From assembly GCA_029862005.1 (NCBI GenBank), contig JAOTYD010000007.1, positions 62,001-126,000 of the forward strand: a stretch of 64,000 bases of DNA. Reading direction: 5' to 3'. Origin of the DNA: Gammaproteobacteria bacterium. Its GTDB lineage: Bacteria > Pseudomonadota > Gammaproteobacteria > GCA-001735895. The notes under the pieces are model-generated. The model did no database searches. It had not been told where the DNA came from and saw nothing but the letters and a program-made list of their open reading frames with translations. Position numbers and translations under genes: made by a program. Shown piece after piece: positions 1 through 8,347 of this stretch (within the stretch, counting starts at the first letter, position 1; every line of letters begins with the position of its first letter).

Positions 1-2
1 TG

Positions 3-554
3 TGGATATTGATCACGTTTGGACTGATGGCTTATCGACACAGCGGTCGCTTGCCGCTGCTGGTGCGGGTGCTCTTGCTTGGTCTCGGACTGGACCTGTT
101 GTGGATTTGTTTACATGGTCTTATCTACCTGCATTACGTGTATGGTGCCGGGATGCTGCTTTACATGTTCAGCCTGGTCTGGATTGCCGATATTGGCGCC
201 TATTTCAGCGGACGAAGGTTCGGTAAACACAAGCTGGCCCCGACCATCAGCCCGGGCAAGACCTGGGAAGGTTTATGCGGTGGCCTTGTCGCCAACCTGT
301 TCTGGATACCGTGCGTGTATCAACTGAGTTCGGGATGGGGTTTGGGATTAGCGGAATTTTTCCTGATCAGTGTGGCAACGTCGTTGATTTCGGTCGTTGG
401 TGATTTATTTGTAAGTGTTCTCAAGCGAGAAGCCGGCGTGAAGGATAGCGGCAAGTTGCTGCCGGGGCACGGCGGTGTGCTGGATCGTATCGATAGCCTG
501 ATCGCCGCGTCTCCGGTATTCGTCGCTGGTACTTTTCTGGCGGGGTCGTTATGA
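3..554 (+). CDS. cdsA: Phosphatidate cytidylyltransferase, C-terminal part
   Basis: This membrane enzyme makes CDP-diacylglycerol from phosphatidate and CTP, the precursor of phosphatidylglycerol and phosphatidylethanolamine. The gene enters from the left edge, so its start is missing; about 183 codons are visible. The fragment contains several hydrophobic segments and ends with the family signature: a Ser-Val-Leu-Lys-Arg stretch followed by Lys-Asp-Ser-Gly-Lys and His-Gly-Gly-Val-Leu-Asp-Arg-Ile-Asp-Ser. Its stop overlaps the dxr start by four bases (ATGA), which implies co-transcription and coupled translation with the envelope operon that follows. Confidence 0.95.
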   Translation, partial: WILITFGLMAYRHSGRLPLLVRVLLLGLGLDLLWICLHGLIYLHYVYGAGMLLYMFSLVWIADIGAYFSGRRFGKHKLAPTISPGKTWEGLCGGLVANLFWIPCVYQLSSGWGLGLAEFFLISVATSLISVVGDLFVSVLKREAGVKDSGKLLPGHGGVLDRIDSLIAASPVFVAGTFLAGSL

Positions 555-1714
555 AGCAGATTACGATGCTGGGTGCGACCGGGTCGATCGGGCAATCCAC
601 GCTCGATATTGTTGCACGACACCCCGACCGGTTTCGACTTTATGCACTGACCGCGAATAGTAATCATCAAAAGATGGTGCAACTGTGCCGTCAGTTTGAA
701 CCAGATTTCGCGGTGATGCGTGATCCCGACAGTGCCCAGCAGCTGCACGAGTCGATCGCAGATCTGGCAACTGAAGTTCTGGCTGGCGAAGATGGGCTGG
801 CCAGGGTTGCCGCAGCTGATGAAGTCGATGTTGTCGTCGCTGCCATCGTCGGGGCGGTGGGCCTGATGCCGACCTTGTCCGCGGTTCGCGCGAGCAAGCG
901 CGTGTTACTTGCCAACAAGGAAGCCCTGGTTATGGCAGGGGCCCTGTTCATGGATGAGGTTCAGCGATATAACGCTGAGCTGTTGCCGGTTGACAGCGAA
1001 CATAATGCAATTTTTCAGTGTCTGCCGCCAGGATCGATTGGTAAGGGCGTTGCGGGTGAGGGTGTACGGAAAATTTTCCTGACCGGTTCGGGTGGGCCAT
1101 TTCGGGATACCGAGCTAGAATCGCTCGAAAACGCCACCCCGGAACAGGCCTGTGACCATCCGAACTGGGATATGGGACCAAAAATATCGGTGGATTCAGC
1201 TACTATGATGAACAAGGGGCTGGAATTGATCGAGGCCTGCTGGATGTTTGCTGTCGATCATACCGAAGTTGAAATTCTGCTGCATCGGCAAAGCATAGTA
1301 CACTCCATGGTTGCGTATAATGATGGTTCGGTCATTGCGCAAATGGGCAATCCTGATATGCGAACGCCTATTGCCAATGCCCTTGCGTGGCCCGACCGGA
1401 TGGAAAGTGGAGTTGAACCATTGAATTTTTTGCAGGTCAGTCACCTGGATTTCTCGCAGGTCGATGACAGGCGATACCCATGCCTTGCATTGGCGCGAGA
1501 GGCCTGGCATCAGGGTGGTACCAGCACGACGGTATTGAACGCTGCAAACGAGATTGCAGTTGAACATTTCCTGAACAGGCAGATAAAATTTACCGAGATT
1601 CCGAAAATGATTACCAGAGTCATGGAGCAGGCAGCAAGCTTACCCGCTGATGATCTGGACGTTATACTGGAAGCGGATTTGAATGCGCGTGAACTGGCAC
1701 GCAAGCTTATTTAA
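551..1714 (+). CDS. dxr: 1-deoxy-D-xylulose 5-phosphate reductoisomerase
   Basis: This cytoplasmic enzyme converts DXP to MEP with NADPH, the committed step of the non-mevalonate isoprenoid pathway that feeds undecaprenyl phosphate and quinones. The 387 residues match the family length. The N-terminus has the NADPH-binding GATGSIG loop at residues 8-14. Further in are LLANKEALVMAG, the metal and substrate segment PVDSEHNAIFQCL, and the WDMGPKISVDSATMMNKGLE segment. It sits between cdsA and rseP, the usual gammaproteobacterial place, 17 bases before rseP. Confidence 0.97.
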   Translation: MKQITMLGATGSIGQSTLDIVARHPDRFRLYALTANSNHQKMVQLCRQFEPDFAVMRDPDSAQQLHESIADLATEVLAGEDGLARVAAADEVDVVVAAIVGAVGLMPTLSAVRASKRVLLANKEALVMAGALFMDEVQRYNAELLPVDSEHNAIFQCLPPGSIGKGVAGEGVRKIFLTGSGGPFRDTELESLENATPEQACDHPNWDMGPKISVDSATMMNKGLELIEACWMFAVDHTEVEILLHRQSIVHSMVAYNDGSVIAQMGNPDMRTPIANALAWPDRMESGVEPLNFLQVSHLDFSQVDDRRYPCLALAREAWHQGGTSTTVLNAANEIAVEHFLNRQIKFTEIPKMITRVMEQAASLPADDLDVILEADLNARELARKLI

Positions 1715-1731
1715 ATACGGAACTGAGCAAT

Positions 1732-3111
1732 ATGGACTTCCTTGGCATTATCTACAGTATTCTCGCCTTCATAGTGGCAATCGGCGTGCTGGTTACCGTG
1801 CACGAATTTGGTCATTTCTGGGTTGCTCGCAAGCTGGGCGTCAAGGTATTACGATTTTCGGTTGGTTTTGGCAAACCAATGTGGCTCAAAAAAGCCGGTG
1901 CCGATGAAACTGAATACGTGATTGCCACGATCCCCCTTGGTGGTTACGTCAAGATGCTGGATGAGCGCGAAGGCGACGTAGCGGAACACGAACTGGAGCG
2001 GGCTTTCAATCGAAAATCATTATGGCGTCGCTTTGCGATCGTGGCGGCTGGACCGGCATTTAACTTCCTGTTTGCCATTGTCGCCTACTACCTGATATTT
2101 CTGTCTGGTGTCAGCGGTTTCAAACCGGTTGTCGGGGAAATCAATAATCCGAGCCCTGCCTATACAGCTGGGATTCAGCAAGGTGACCTTATACTCTCGG
2201 TCAATGGGCTCAAAACCAGGACCTGGGAGCGAGCCCGATTCGCAATGCTGGAGGAATCGGTGAGTGCAGAGGAGCTTGTCCTGCAGGTACAGGATCAGGA
2301 TTTACAAATTCGCGACAAGGTGATTGATATAAGCGACCTGGAGCTGCTTCAGGAAGAGCAGATCGATCTGATGCGGGACCTCGGCATGTCTACCTGGAGG
2401 CCCAGGGTTCCACCCATTATCGCTGAAGTGCTCCCCGATGGCGCTGCACAGCAGGCCGGTTTACGCGCCGAAGACAAAATCCTGGCGCTAGATAACATTA
2501 AGATCGAAAGCGCCCAGCAATGGGTTGATTTAATTCGTGATAATGCCGGCATCGAGATGGAGCTTAGGGTATTACGCGACGGCAGGGAACTTGAACTGAG
2601 ATTGATGCCGCGAAGTCGTACCGAGGCCGGCGAAACCTATGGCTACATCGGCGTTCGCAACCGAATCGAAATACCCGAGTCGATCCGTCTCGAAATGATG
2701 GTGACCGAGCGCTACGGACCACTGGATGGGCTAACAGAAGCCCTGGACAAGACCTGGCGCATGACCTGGCTTACCCTTCGGGTACTGGGTAAGCTCGTGA
2801 CCGGGGAGGCAAGCGTTAGAAACCTCAGTGGTCCGATCACGATTGCGCACTATGCCGGGCTCTCGGCGCGCATTGGACTGGAACCCTTTATGGGATTCCT
2901 CGCAATTATCAGCATTAGTCTCGGTGTTTTAAACCTGCTACCGGTGCCGATGCTGGACGGCGGTCACCTGTTTTACTATCTGGTTGAAGCAATAAAAGGC
3001 AGTCCCGTATCAGAGGCAACCGAGATTATCGGGCAAAAGATTGGCATTTTGCTGCTTTTTTGCCTGATGACCATCGCAATTTATAACGATTTGTTGCGCC
3101 TGGTAGAATAA
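1732..3111 (+). CDS. rseP: RIP metalloprotease RseP (site-2 protease)
   Basis: This inner-membrane zinc protease makes the second cut in the anti-sigma factor RseA during the sigma-E envelope stress response, and also removes remnant signal peptides. At 459 residues it has the family length. HEFGH (H24, E25, H28) lies inside the first membrane segment, two PDZ regions fill the periplasmic middle, and the second catalytic motif LLPVPMLDGG lies near the C-terminus. It is two bases upstream of bamA, so outer-membrane assembly and its stress sensor are co-transcribed. Confidence 0.97.
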   Translation: MDFLGIIYSILAFIVAIGVLVTVHEFGHFWVARKLGVKVLRFSVGFGKPMWLKKAGADETEYVIATIPLGGYVKMLDEREGDVAEHELERAFNRKSLWRRFAIVAAGPAFNFLFAIVAYYLIFLSGVSGFKPVVGEINNPSPAYTAGIQQGDLILSVNGLKTRTWERARFAMLEESVSAEELVLQVQDQDLQIRDKVIDISDLELLQEEQIDLMRDLGMSTWRPRVPPIIAEVLPDGAAQQAGLRAEDKILALDNIKIESAQQWVDLIRDNAGIEMELRVLRDGRELELRLMPRSRTEAGETYGYIGVRNRIEIPESIRLEMMVTERYGPLDGLTEALDKTWRMTWLTLRVLGKLVTGEASVRNLSGPITIAHYAGLSARIGLEPFMGFLAIISISLGVLNLLPVPMLDGGHLFYYLVEAIKGSPVSEATEIIGQKIGILLLFCLMTIAIYNDLLRLVE

Positions 3112-3113
3112 TT

Positions 3114-5423
3114 TTGAGAATTTCCATCTGGGTCGGTGCAGTGGCGCTGTGGACGATTTCCTGCTGGGCGCATGCTGACAGTTTTACGGTCGAAAGTATC
3201 GAGGTTATCGGTAACAAGAAGATTACCGTCGGTACGGTCCTTAGCTATCTTCCAGTCAATGTGGGTGAGGCCCTCGATACGGACAACACGCCCGAACTCA
3301 TCCGTGAACTTTACTCTACCGGTTTTTTTGACGATATTGAATTGCTCAGAAGCGGTAATGCCCTGATCATCAAGGTGGTCGAGCGGCCGTCGATTGCCGA
3401 AGTTAATTTTGAAGGTAATGACGATATTGAAGACGAGGCACTGGAACAGGCACTGGACCAGGTGGGAATGTCCAAGGGCAGAATATTCAACGAAAACCAG
3501 CTCGAAAAACTTGAACTGGAGTTACAACAGATTTATTACTCGCTGGGTAAATATGCGGCCAGGATTGAGGCCAGCTGGCGTGTTCTGGATGAGAATCGCG
3601 TGGCTATTGATATCAGCATATCCGAAGGTCTGTCAGCAACTATAAGGTCGATTAATATCACCGGTAATCAAACCTACGACGAAGAAGAGTTACTCGATCT
3701 TTTCGAACTGGAACCATCCAGCGCCGGTATGTTCCCGTCCGACGAGTACTCCAGCACCAAGCTATCTGCCGACCTGGAGACTCTCAAATCATTCTACCTT
3801 GATCGGGGGTTTATCCAGTTTGACGTCATCTCTCAACAGGTTACCATCAGCCCGGACCGCAAGGACTTCAGCATTGCTATCAGTATTCGCGAGGGCGAGC
3901 AGTTCAAGCTTAGCAGACTCGAGGTTGGCGGAGAACTGGTGGTCGATGCCGCTGAATTATTGGCGCTAATAAATATTCGTGAGGGGGAGGTTTTTTCGCG
4001 TAAGAAAATTAACCAGGTAATCGAGACAATGCAAAAGCGCCTTGGTGAAGATGGTTATGCCTTCGCTAAAATCAGGGTCCGGAACGAAATTGACGAGGAG
4101 AATAAAACGGTTTCGCTGCAGTTTCTTGTTATACCGGGTAATAAAATGCGGGTTCGCTATGTCAATTTTTACGGTAACGAAAAAACCAAGGATCTCGTGT
4201 TGCGAAGAGAGATGCGCCAGTTCGAAGGAGAGATATATCAGCGCTCGAAAGTCGATCGTTCAAAGGTTCGCTTGCAGCGGTTGAACTACATTGCAACGGT
4301 TAATCTCAGCCTGCAAAAAGTTCCCGGTGTCGAGGACCAGGTTGATATCGAAGTGACAGTGGTTGAGCGATTTTCAGGCAACCTGTCACTCGGCGTCGGT
4401 TATTCCCAGGTGCAGGGCGTAATAGTGAATCTTGGTTTTAAACACGAGAATATTTTTGGCTCCGGTAACTCCGTTGACTTAACGTTTGATAACTCCGCCT
4501 CGACGGAGCGCTATGGTTTTAAATATGAGAATCCATATTACACAGCCAACGGGGTTAGTCGAGGTTTCAATTTCTCCTTTGCCGAAACAGATGCGTCAGA
4601 AAACAATACCAGTAATTATCTGCTCGATCGCATCAGTCTGTCAGTCGATTATGGTATTCCATTGTCCGAGTTTAATACACTCAGGTTCGAGGCCGGCGCA
4701 CTGCAAACTCAAATCGAGACCAGCAGCGAATCGTCCGACGAGGTATTCGAATTTATTATTGCCAACAGTGACGAGTACGACGAATCAACACCTCGGTCCG
4801 AGATTGAAGACGAAACTTTCGATACCTTCTTCAGCACCGTTGGTTTGGCCAAGGATACTCGTAACCGAAGAGTCTTTGCTGATTCGGGACATCTCAACAG
4901 TGTCAGCCTGGAAGTTCAGACCGGGGATCTCGATTTCTATAAAGTGAGATACCGTCACCAAACGGCCTATAAGTTAAGCGAAACCTTCACCTTTTCTTTC
5001 AAGGGCAGAATAGGCTATGGTGAAGGCCTGGAGGATTACGACGACCTGCCGATCTATGAAAGGTTTTTCGCCGGTGGCCCGCGCTCCGTCAGGGGTTATG
5101 AACAAAACAGCCTGGGTCCACTGGACAGCACCGATGATCCTCTTGGTGGTAATTTCCAGGTTGTTACCTCAGCGGAAGTCCTGTTTCCTCTCGAGTATCT
5201 CGGCAGTTCAGAAACTTTCAGGCTTGGGGTATACTTCGACGCCGGGAATGTATTTGAAGATGTCGATGCTTACGAGTTGGACGAGTTAAGACAATCGGTC
5301 GGCCTGTCGGCCAAGTGGTTCTCGGTTATCGGACCGATCGAGTTCAGTTATGCGTTTCCGGTTAATGATGAATCTGGTGATGACACCAGAAACTTTCAAT
5401 TCCTGCTGGGTGCAACATTTTAG
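3114..5423 (+). CDS. bamA: Outer membrane protein assembly factor BamA
   Basis: BamA is the outer-membrane core of the BAM complex that folds beta-barrel proteins. The 769-residue product has a signal peptide ending near Ala21, five POTRA-like repeats over about residues 22-420, and a 16-strand barrel. The loop 6 motif SVRGYEQ is present and the protein ends in a C-terminal phenylalanine, as expected of an outer-membrane barrel. The start is TTG at 3114, two bases after the rseP stop; no ATG gives an intact signal peptide. Translation is probably coupled to rseP. Confidence 0.96.
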   Translation: MRISIWVGAVALWTISCWAHADSFTVESIEVIGNKKITVGTVLSYLPVNVGEALDTDNTPELIRELYSTGFFDDIELLRSGNALIIKVVERPSIAEVNFEGNDDIEDEALEQALDQVGMSKGRIFNENQLEKLELELQQIYYSLGKYAARIEASWRVLDENRVAIDISISEGLSATIRSINITGNQTYDEEELLDLFELEPSSAGMFPSDEYSSTKLSADLETLKSFYLDRGFIQFDVISQQVTISPDRKDFSIAISIREGEQFKLSRLEVGGELVVDAAELLALINIREGEVFSRKKINQVIETMQKRLGEDGYAFAKIRVRNEIDEENKTVSLQFLVIPGNKMRVRYVNFYGNEKTKDLVLRREMRQFEGEIYQRSKVDRSKVRLQRLNYIATVNLSLQKVPGVEDQVDIEVTVVERFSGNLSLGVGYSQVQGVIVNLGFKHENIFGSGNSVDLTFDNSASTERYGFKYENPYYTANGVSRGFNFSFAETDASENNTSNYLLDRISLSVDYGIPLSEFNTLRFEAGALQTQIETSSESSDEVFEFIIANSDEYDESTPRSEIEDETFDTFFSTVGLAKDTRNRRVFADSGHLNSVSLEVQTGDLDFYKVRYRHQTAYKLSETFTFSFKGRIGYGEGLEDYDDLPIYERFFAGGPRSVRGYEQNSLGPLDSTDDPLGGNFQVVTSAEVLFPLEYLGSSETFRLGVYFDAGNVFEDVDAYELDELRQSVGLSAKWFSVIGPIEFSYAFPVNDESGDDTRNFQFLLGATF

Positions 5424-5431
5424 AGAATACA

Positions 5432-5962
5432 TTGAAGCGCTTCATCTACTCATTCTTAATATTGCCTGCTTTGCTGTTTTTTCAGCCGGTACCTGCACAG
5501 GAGCCGACCTACAAAATAGGTTTTGTAAACACGGCTCGCGTGCTCAAAGAAGCACCGCAGGCACGCCGGGTCGAAGAGCGCCTCAAGGCGGAATTCGAGC
5601 CTCGTGAAGCCCAGTTAAAACAAAAACGCCAGGAAATTCTTGCACTTGAAGACCAGTTGAAATCGGATAGCACGCTAAGTGCCAACGCTCGCCGAAAGCT
5701 CGAACGTGAAATCAGGCTCAAGGTGAGCCAGTTGAAATTCCTCGAGCAGGAATTTCGTGAAGATCAGAATTTGCGACGTAACGAAGAGATTCGCGAGTTG
5801 CAGCAGGTCATTTCCAAGGTTCTAAAAATGCAGGGCGATGATCAAAAGTTCGATCTGATACTGACCGAAGGGGTCAGCTATGTCTCTGACCGGATCGATA
5901 TTACCGCAGATACCATCGAAATGTTGAAGCAGATTTCAGAATCCGGCGAAGAAGCGCAATAG
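5432..5962 (+). CDS. skp: Periplasmic chaperone Skp/OmpH family
   Basis: Skp is a periplasmic trimeric holdase that carries unfolded outer-membrane proteins to BAM. The 176-residue product has a signal peptide cleaved near the Ala-Gln at residues 22-23. A beta strand (IGFVNTARVL) follows, then a long charged coiled coil at about residues 40-140, typical of the tentacle arms. The start is TTG at 5432, eight bases after bamA, so it is probably translated from the same message. Confidence 0.92.
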   Translation: MKRFIYSFLILPALLFFQPVPAQEPTYKIGFVNTARVLKEAPQARRVEERLKAEFEPREAQLKQKRQEILALEDQLKSDSTLSANARRKLEREIRLKVSQLKFLEQEFREDQNLRRNEEIRELQQVISKVLKMQGDDQKFDLILTEGVSYVSDRIDITADTIEMLKQISESGEEAQ

Positions 5963-6014
5963 ATTCTTCAACGATCTGCACTGATACCACGCCAGGACCA
6001 ATCGCCACCAGATC

Positions 6015-7037
6015 ATGAGTCTAAACCTGCAACAACTGGCCAAGATCCTGGAACTCGAGTATCGCGGTGAAGCCGGATTGGAGATCAACGGTGTTGCTTC
6101 TCCAAAGTCGGCACAGCCCGGCGAATTGTGTTTTATTCAGGATCGAAAATTCCTGGATGAAATCAGCACCAGTCACTGCAGCGTTGTTATTCTGCCGGCA
6201 GCACTCGCAGCGAAGCTTGAAAGCAAGTCGTTGTTGCTTTCCGAGAATCCTCAATACAGCTTTGTACAGGCGATAAAGGCGCTTGAGATCGAATCGACAC
6301 ATGACGCTACCAACAATATTCATCCGAGCGCATTAATAGCCGATAGCGCCAGCCTGGGCAGTGGGGTAAAAATCGGTGCCCAGGTTGTAATCGAGGATGA
6401 TGTTGAGGTGGGCGCAGGAACCTCGATCGGGGCCGGTTCAATAATTGAAGCTGGAGTGGTTGTCGGGAACCAGTGCCTTTTGCATAGTCGTGTTACGTTG
6501 GGTCGATCGGTAACCCTGGGAGATCGTTGCATATTGCACCCAGGGGTAGTAATTGGTTCTGATGGCTTTGGGCTGGTGATGCATGAGCAGCGATGGGAAA
6601 AGATACCGCAACTCGGGAGCGTTTATATCGGGGGTGATGTCGAAATAGGTGCCAACACAACCGTTGATCGAGGTGCATTGGACGATACGATTATCGAGCA
6701 TGGGTGCAAGCTCGATAACCAGATCCAGGTAGCCCATAACGTGCATATCGGCGCACATACTGCGATTGCAGCCTGCGTCGGAATTGCCGGCAGTGCAATT
6801 ATTGGCAGCCACTGTAAGATTTCAGGAGCCGCGGTCGTGTTGGGGCACCTCAGCGTGGCGGATAATGTGACGATCACCGCGATGTCTCTGGTGACAAAAG
6901 ATATCCGTGAACCAGGCGTTTACTCATCGGGTACACCGTTACTGGAAAATAGCCTTTGGCACCGTTGCAACGCGCGCTACAAATCGCTGGAAAAACTGGC
7001 GCAAACCGTGACCAGGCTTGATAAAACAGGCAAGTAA
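6015..7037 (+). CDS. lpxD: UDP-3-O-(3-hydroxyacyl)glucosamine N-acyltransferase
   Basis: LpxD is the third enzyme of lipid A synthesis and transfers a second 3-hydroxyacyl chain from acyl carrier protein to the glucosamine nitrogen. The 340-residue protein has an N-terminal uridine-binding domain (about residues 1-100), then left-handed beta-helix hexapeptide repeats. The conserved segment GSDGFGL and the catalytic-histidine segment VAHNVHIG are visible. It starts at ATG 6015, 52 bases after skp, inside the envelope operon. Confidence 0.96.
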   Translation: MSLNLQQLAKILELEYRGEAGLEINGVASPKSAQPGELCFIQDRKFLDEISTSHCSVVILPAALAAKLESKSLLLSENPQYSFVQAIKALEIESTHDATNNIHPSALIADSASLGSGVKIGAQVVIEDDVEVGAGTSIGAGSIIEAGVVVGNQCLLHSRVTLGRSVTLGDRCILHPGVVIGSDGFGLVMHEQRWEKIPQLGSVYIGGDVEIGANTTVDRGALDDTIIEHGCKLDNQIQVAHNVHIGAHTAIAACVGIAGSAIIGSHCKISGAAVVLGHLSVADNVTITAMSLVTKDIREPGVYSSGTPLLENSLWHRCNARYKSLEKLAQTVTRLDKTGK

Positions 7038-7071
7038 CTTAAGGGCAGGCTGGATTAACTGAGGAACTGAT

Positions 7072-7515
7072 TTGGAATTTGATATTCACAAGGTGATGGA
7101 ATTGTTGCCGCATCGTTATCCGTTCTTATTGGTGGACCGGGTTAGCGAATTCAAGCAGGGGAAAAGTTTGACGGCGATCAAGAATGTTACGATCAACGAA
7201 CCCTTTTTCCAGGGGCATTTTCCGGGCCATCCTATTATGCCTGGAGTCTTGATACTCGAAGCGATGGCACAGGCAACCGGGTTGCTCGCTTTTTCGTCGA
7301 TGGGGGACGCGCATAAATCCAAGCTTTACATGCTTGTCGGCATTGACAAGGCTCGATTCAGAGGTCAGGTCGTTCCGGGTGATCAACTGGTATTGAGTAT
7401 TTCTCTAAGTCGCAATATGCGAGGTATCGGCATGTATCAGTGCCATGCAAGCGTAAACGGGGAGGTCGTTGCCGAGGCTGAAATGATGTGTTCTGCCCAG
7501 GACCGTAATCCATGA
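7072..7515 (+). CDS. fabZ: 3-hydroxyacyl-[acyl-carrier-protein] dehydratase FabZ
   Basis: FabZ dehydrates 3-hydroxyacyl-ACP in fatty acid elongation and competes with LpxA and LpxD for the same substrate, which explains its place among lpx genes. The 147-residue hot-dog-fold protein shows [13 protein letters not shown] near the N-terminus, the catalytic histidine in [13 protein letters not shown] and the catalytic glutamate in ILEAMAQA. The start is TTG at 7072. The stop overlaps the lpxA start by four bases. Confidence 0.96.
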   Translation: MEFDIHKVMELLPHRYPFLLVDRVSEFKQGKSLTAIKNVTINEPFFQGHFPGHPIMPGVLILEAMAQATGLLAFSSMGDAHKSKLYMLVGIDKARFRGQVVPGDQLVLSISLSRNMRGIGMYQCHASVNGEVVAEAEMMCSAQDRNP

Positions 7516-8282
7516 TCCACGAAACCGCTATTGTCGACGCCAGCGCACGCATTGCGCAGGACGTTGAAATTGGCGCCTATAGTATAGTCGGAGCGGACGT
7601 GGAGATTGCATCGGGAACCGTAATCGGCCCCCACGTTGTAATTATGGGCCCGAGCAACATAGGACGGGATAACCGTATTTTCCAGTTTTCGTCGGTTGGG
7701 GAAGCGCCGCAGGATAAAAAATATCAGGGTGAACAAACCAGGCTGGAACTTGGCGATCGTAACGTAATCCGCGAATTCGTGACTCTCAACCGCGGCACCG
7801 ATGAAGGTAACGGGGTAACATTGATCGGTAGCGATAACCTTTTTATGGCCTATAGCCATGTTGCGCATGATTGCGTCGTTGGTGACCACACTGTTTTTGC
7901 CAACGCTGCCTCGCTGTCCGGGCATGTTGAGGTAGGAGACTATGCGACTCTGGGGGGATTTACCTCGGTGCACCAGTTTACCCGGATCGGAAGCAAGGCT
8001 TTTTGTGGCCTTGGCTCGGTTGTTACCCAGGATATCCCACCTTTTTCTACCGCGGCCGGAAATCGTGCCAGGGTTGTCGGAATTAACAAAGAGGGACTAA
8101 AAAGAAAAGGTTTTTCCGAGAATTTAATACGCGCCTTGCATAAATCATTTCGTGAACTGTTAAAATCTAAAGGATCTAAGCAGCAGGCATTTGAGAATTT
8201 GCAGCCTCTATGTGATCAGTACCCAGAGGTTAAAGAATTCGTCGATTTTGTTAAAAATAGTAAGAGAGGAATAGCCAGTTAG
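7512..8282 (+). CDS. lpxA: UDP-N-acetylglucosamine O-acyltransferase LpxA
   Basis: LpxA catalyses the first step of lipid A synthesis, moving a 3-hydroxyacyl chain from ACP to the 3-OH of UDP-GlcNAc. At 256 residues it has the family size, with about ten hexapeptide repeat coils followed by a helical C-terminal domain. The catalytic histidine lies in [12 protein letters not shown], and the substrate segment QDKKYQGE is present. It is the last gene of this operon. lpxB, which usually follows, is not here, and an unrelated large gene begins 65 bases downstream. Confidence 0.97.
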   Translation: MIHETAIVDASARIAQDVEIGAYSIVGADVEIASGTVIGPHVVIMGPSNIGRDNRIFQFSSVGEAPQDKKYQGEQTRLELGDRNVIREFVTLNRGTDEGNGVTLIGSDNLFMAYSHVAHDCVVGDHTVFANAASLSGHVEVGDYATLGGFTSVHQFTRIGSKAFCGLGSVVTQDIPPFSTAAGNRARVVGINKEGLKRKGFSENLIRALHKSFRELLKSKGSKQQAFENLQPLCDQYPEVKEFVDFVKNSKRGIAS

Positions 8283-8299
8283 TGAGTTTCTCGAAATAG

Positions 8300-8305
8300 T
8301 ATAAT
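8300..8305 (+). promoter_or_regulatory. Possible -10 box before the large TPR gene
   Basis: A perfect TATAAT lies 43 bases before the start of the 1654-residue gene, in an AT-rich 65-base gap after lpxA. The matching -35 position (about 8277-8282) is a poor match to consensus, so this is only a candidate. It would give the downstream pair its own transcription start independent of the lipid A operon. Confidence 0.35.
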
Positions 8306-8347
8306 ATTTAAAAAACGAGAACATCTGTAGCAACGAAGAGCACAATC

